From positions 11,681,062-11,745,061 of the forward strand of contig CM018031.1 in NCBI GenBank assembly GCA_008638375.1: a stretch of 64,000 nt of DNA, given 5' to 3'. The translations under genes were made by a program, and so were the position numbers. The notes beneath the pieces were generated by a model. The model was not told where the DNA came from and searched no databases. It saw only the letters and a program-made list of their open reading frames with translations. This DNA is from Nyssa sinensis (Eukaryota > Streptophyta > Magnoliopsida > Cornales > Nyssaceae). This document shows, piece by piece, positions 61,518 through 64,000 of this stretch (its first letter is position 1; the number at the start of each line of letters is the position of its first letter).

Positions 61518-64000
61518 TCTACTAAAACCCTAGAACTGGAGATTGTAGAATGTTGCTATTTGATCACTCATCGTCATACAAACATGGCGAAAAAAGGCCC
61601 ATTCAGCAAAGATCTAGTATAAATCTTACACAATTGTCTTTTGGGAAAGACCCTTCACAACAATATTGGCGGATGAGGCCACATAACGATGAACCAGTGG
61701 CTTTGGTTTGTGACAACTACGGGCATAAGAACGCAACGGTGCACCAATAGTCAAATAGAATAAAACTTGTAAGCGATCCAAGCAAGGTCATTGTCGTTGT
61801 CATTTCAGATCGGAGACCATTGTTGCAGGTCACAAAGCCTCGTGTGTGACAACCATGTATAGTCATCGCAGCTGCAAAAAGAGATGATGAATTGAGAGTC
61901 GCAGAAAATAGTGACCAATAGTAATGATTGGCTAGAGAAAATGAAAACAGGATTTCTGAAGATTTTTATTTTAGCATCTTTGATTGCCTCTTCACCAAGT
62001 ATTCTTTGACAGCAACATGAGCTACGAGTAGAAATTTATCTTAAGCATTGAATTCATGTTCCGTCACATTTTAGAGTTAAACTTCACTATTTTTTTACAA
62101 AACAGTAAAATCTTACTGTTTTAAGAAAATAGTAAAATTCATTACTTCAGAGTTAGTGAAATTTATGTCCACGTAATGATTTTTTTGTATCGAGTTTATT
62201 GGCTTAAGACAATAAAATTTTATTGTCTTTGAATTTCTAGACTTTGATCATTCTCTCCTAGGTCACTTTTTTTTTTTTTTTTGTGTCAAGACTTAAAAAC
62301 AACGAAATTTCAACATTTCCCAATAAAACATCAAAATTTCACTATTTCGTATGAATTTTTTTTGTTAAAAATTTCATATATAATATGGATATTGTTTGAT
62401 AGATCTCAATTTTAAGAGTTCAAATATAAATTTTATTTAAAATAAATTTATAATTTATAAGTTATTTAATTTTGAAATTTAAAAATTATTTCCTGCAATA
62501 TTTCCTCAATTGAAGAAAGGTAGTTATAGACATGGAAGTTTTATATAATAATGGGTATTTTAGTTACATAAATATTGAGTCACTTTTAAGATTAAATAAA
62601 ATGAATTTGGACTCATCCTAATTAACAATATATTTATGAACCTTTGACCAAATTTGCTTTTTTCTTTCTCCTCATGTCATATGATATAGTGCTGACTGTT
62701 CAAATATCTCAAAAATTACTTATCAAACATCTCATAAGATTTTAAAATTTAAGGGTGACAACATTTGACATAGAATAATAAAATGGAGTAATCATTCTAC
62801 ATATATATTCTACTAATACTTTCTCTTGTCTTGGAGCATTGAAAACTAGAACACAGAAGTGAATAAAGAAACAAGTGACCAACTAATAAGGACAACCTTA
62901 TTAATTATAATTCTTAGATTGTCCACTGGTTATTGTTAGGAGCCTTAAAAAGACCAACTTCAAAATGATAAAAATTACTTTTAGTCTTGCTAAAATTACA
63001 TTTTAATAGTATATCGTATTAAAAAATTATTTTTTGATATTTCTGTTCTAATAATTAAATGTTAAAATAAGAAAAAACTTTGTCAAATTTAGATCACACG
63101 TTTAGAACAATGCGAGCTCTTGAAATGGATAGTTCCCTACTAGAACACAAGTCATATTTGATAAAATATTTAACTTTTTCAAATTTTGATAGCTTCAAAA
63201 ACCAGTCGCTAGAGTGATATTTTAGTAATTTTTTAATTTTATATTTTTAGATAATTAGATAAATAAATAAAAAAGTTTATTTTATATTTAACTATTATAT
63301 TTGATTTTATTAAAGCAATGAATATTATATAATTTGATATAAAGATAAATATCTTTTATTAAAATGAAAAACAATTAATCAATTCCATAATGGAAATGCA
63401 CTGAATTAATGATTTTGAATGAACTAACTAAAATAGTCAGTCTATTGTGAAGCATCTATACTAAAATATGATTTTGGTAACTCCTATAACTCAATCCTTG
63501 GAACTACTCTGAGACAGTCATTATATTGAGAATTGAATATTAGGACTTGAATGTGAGATGGATATTTTTATTTGAACAATTTTAGTTAGAAATTTTAAAT
63601 TTAATTCTTTTTTTTTTAATTAAAAAGACTAATAAGGACAATTTTTATGTGTAAAATCATTTATAAATTAGGTTTGGTTTTCTCTGCAATATCCCTAAAA
63701 ATTATGTGTAAAATATTGTTTTATTAAAAAGACTAATAAATAAAATTAAATAAATAAAATTATTAGAATTTAGTGTGAAAACCCTAAATTACAATTAGAT
63801 TTAAGTGTGGAATGTATGTTAAGAATAAAACAATTCAAATAACCGTCTAAAAGGCAAAAAAACATCTCGCTCTTTTTTTAATTCTCAATTATCTATCCTC
63901 CAATATAATTAATAAAAAATTTATAAAACTAAGTGGGAACAAGTTTAAAAAATCTTATTAGTGAGTAGAAATTAAATTTATTTTTTAAAAAACTTGTGAA
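61518..64000. other. Terminal intergenic region
   Basis: AT-rich; no gene, RNA gene or defined transposon recognised. A 66-codon frame at 61550-61750 has no known domain. Confidence 0.5.

Overview
This is a stretch of flowering-plant nuclear DNA, almost certainly from a eudicot. The evidence is spliced GT-AG genes for plant-only families (a DVL/RTFL small polypeptide, a laccase, SDIR1, a plant-type Pumilio with a long N-terminal region, a plastid-targeted membrane protein), a chromovirus (Ty3/gypsy with chromodomain), MITE-like elements, AT-rich intergenic DNA and many TA/CT/GA microsatellites. I cannot name the species. Coding DNA is a small fraction of the window; repeats and introns make up most of it.

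Layout. 1-1880: intergenic, with a compound microsatellite and a purine-rich inverted-repeat element. 1884-2240 (+): single-exon DVL/RTFL peptide gene with a TATA box and an internal 45-bp minisatellite. 3276-8473: full-length but decayed chromovirus on the minus strand (two LTRs, tRNA-iMet primer site, polypurine tract, 5-bp target duplication). 9471-10725: old hAT-like element filled with TA/ACAT repeats. 12245-16412: a probable 4.2-kb solo LTR with a perfect 5-bp target duplication and a tRNA-like fragment inside. 16750-17475: decayed LTR-like segment. 17989-18456: MITE with a 9-bp, Mutator-like target duplication. 18985-22720 (-): six-exon laccase of the LAC2/LAC17 group, with a miR397-complementary site. 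24137-24568: tandem duplication. 25623-33010 (-): SDIR1 RING-H2 E3 ligase gene, nine exons counting a noncoding first exon. 33020-42640: AT-rich intergenic DNA with duplications and one hAT-like element. 43080-55881 (+): nine-exon Pumilio gene with canonical RNA-recognition residues and a hAT-like insertion in intron 6. 55882-59648: intergenic. 59649-60305 (-): two-exon plastid membrane protein of unknown role. 61293-61517 (-): importin-alpha IBB-domain fragment in an otherwise gene-poor end.

The genes do not form one pathway. SDIR1 acts in abscisic-acid and salt signalling, the laccase in the cell wall, the Pumilio in mRNA control, and DVL/RTFL in organ shape. I reconstructed splice structures by hand. 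Each multi-exon model keeps frame across all junctions and gives a protein of family-typical length (laccase 581 aa, SDIR1 276 aa, Pumilio 1067 aa, plastid protein 176 aa).

I found no clearly new biological system. The observations most worth checking are the importin-alpha IBB fragment, the in-frame minisatellite in the DVL gene, the long solo LTR with its tRNA-like boxes, and several transposons datable by their target duplications.
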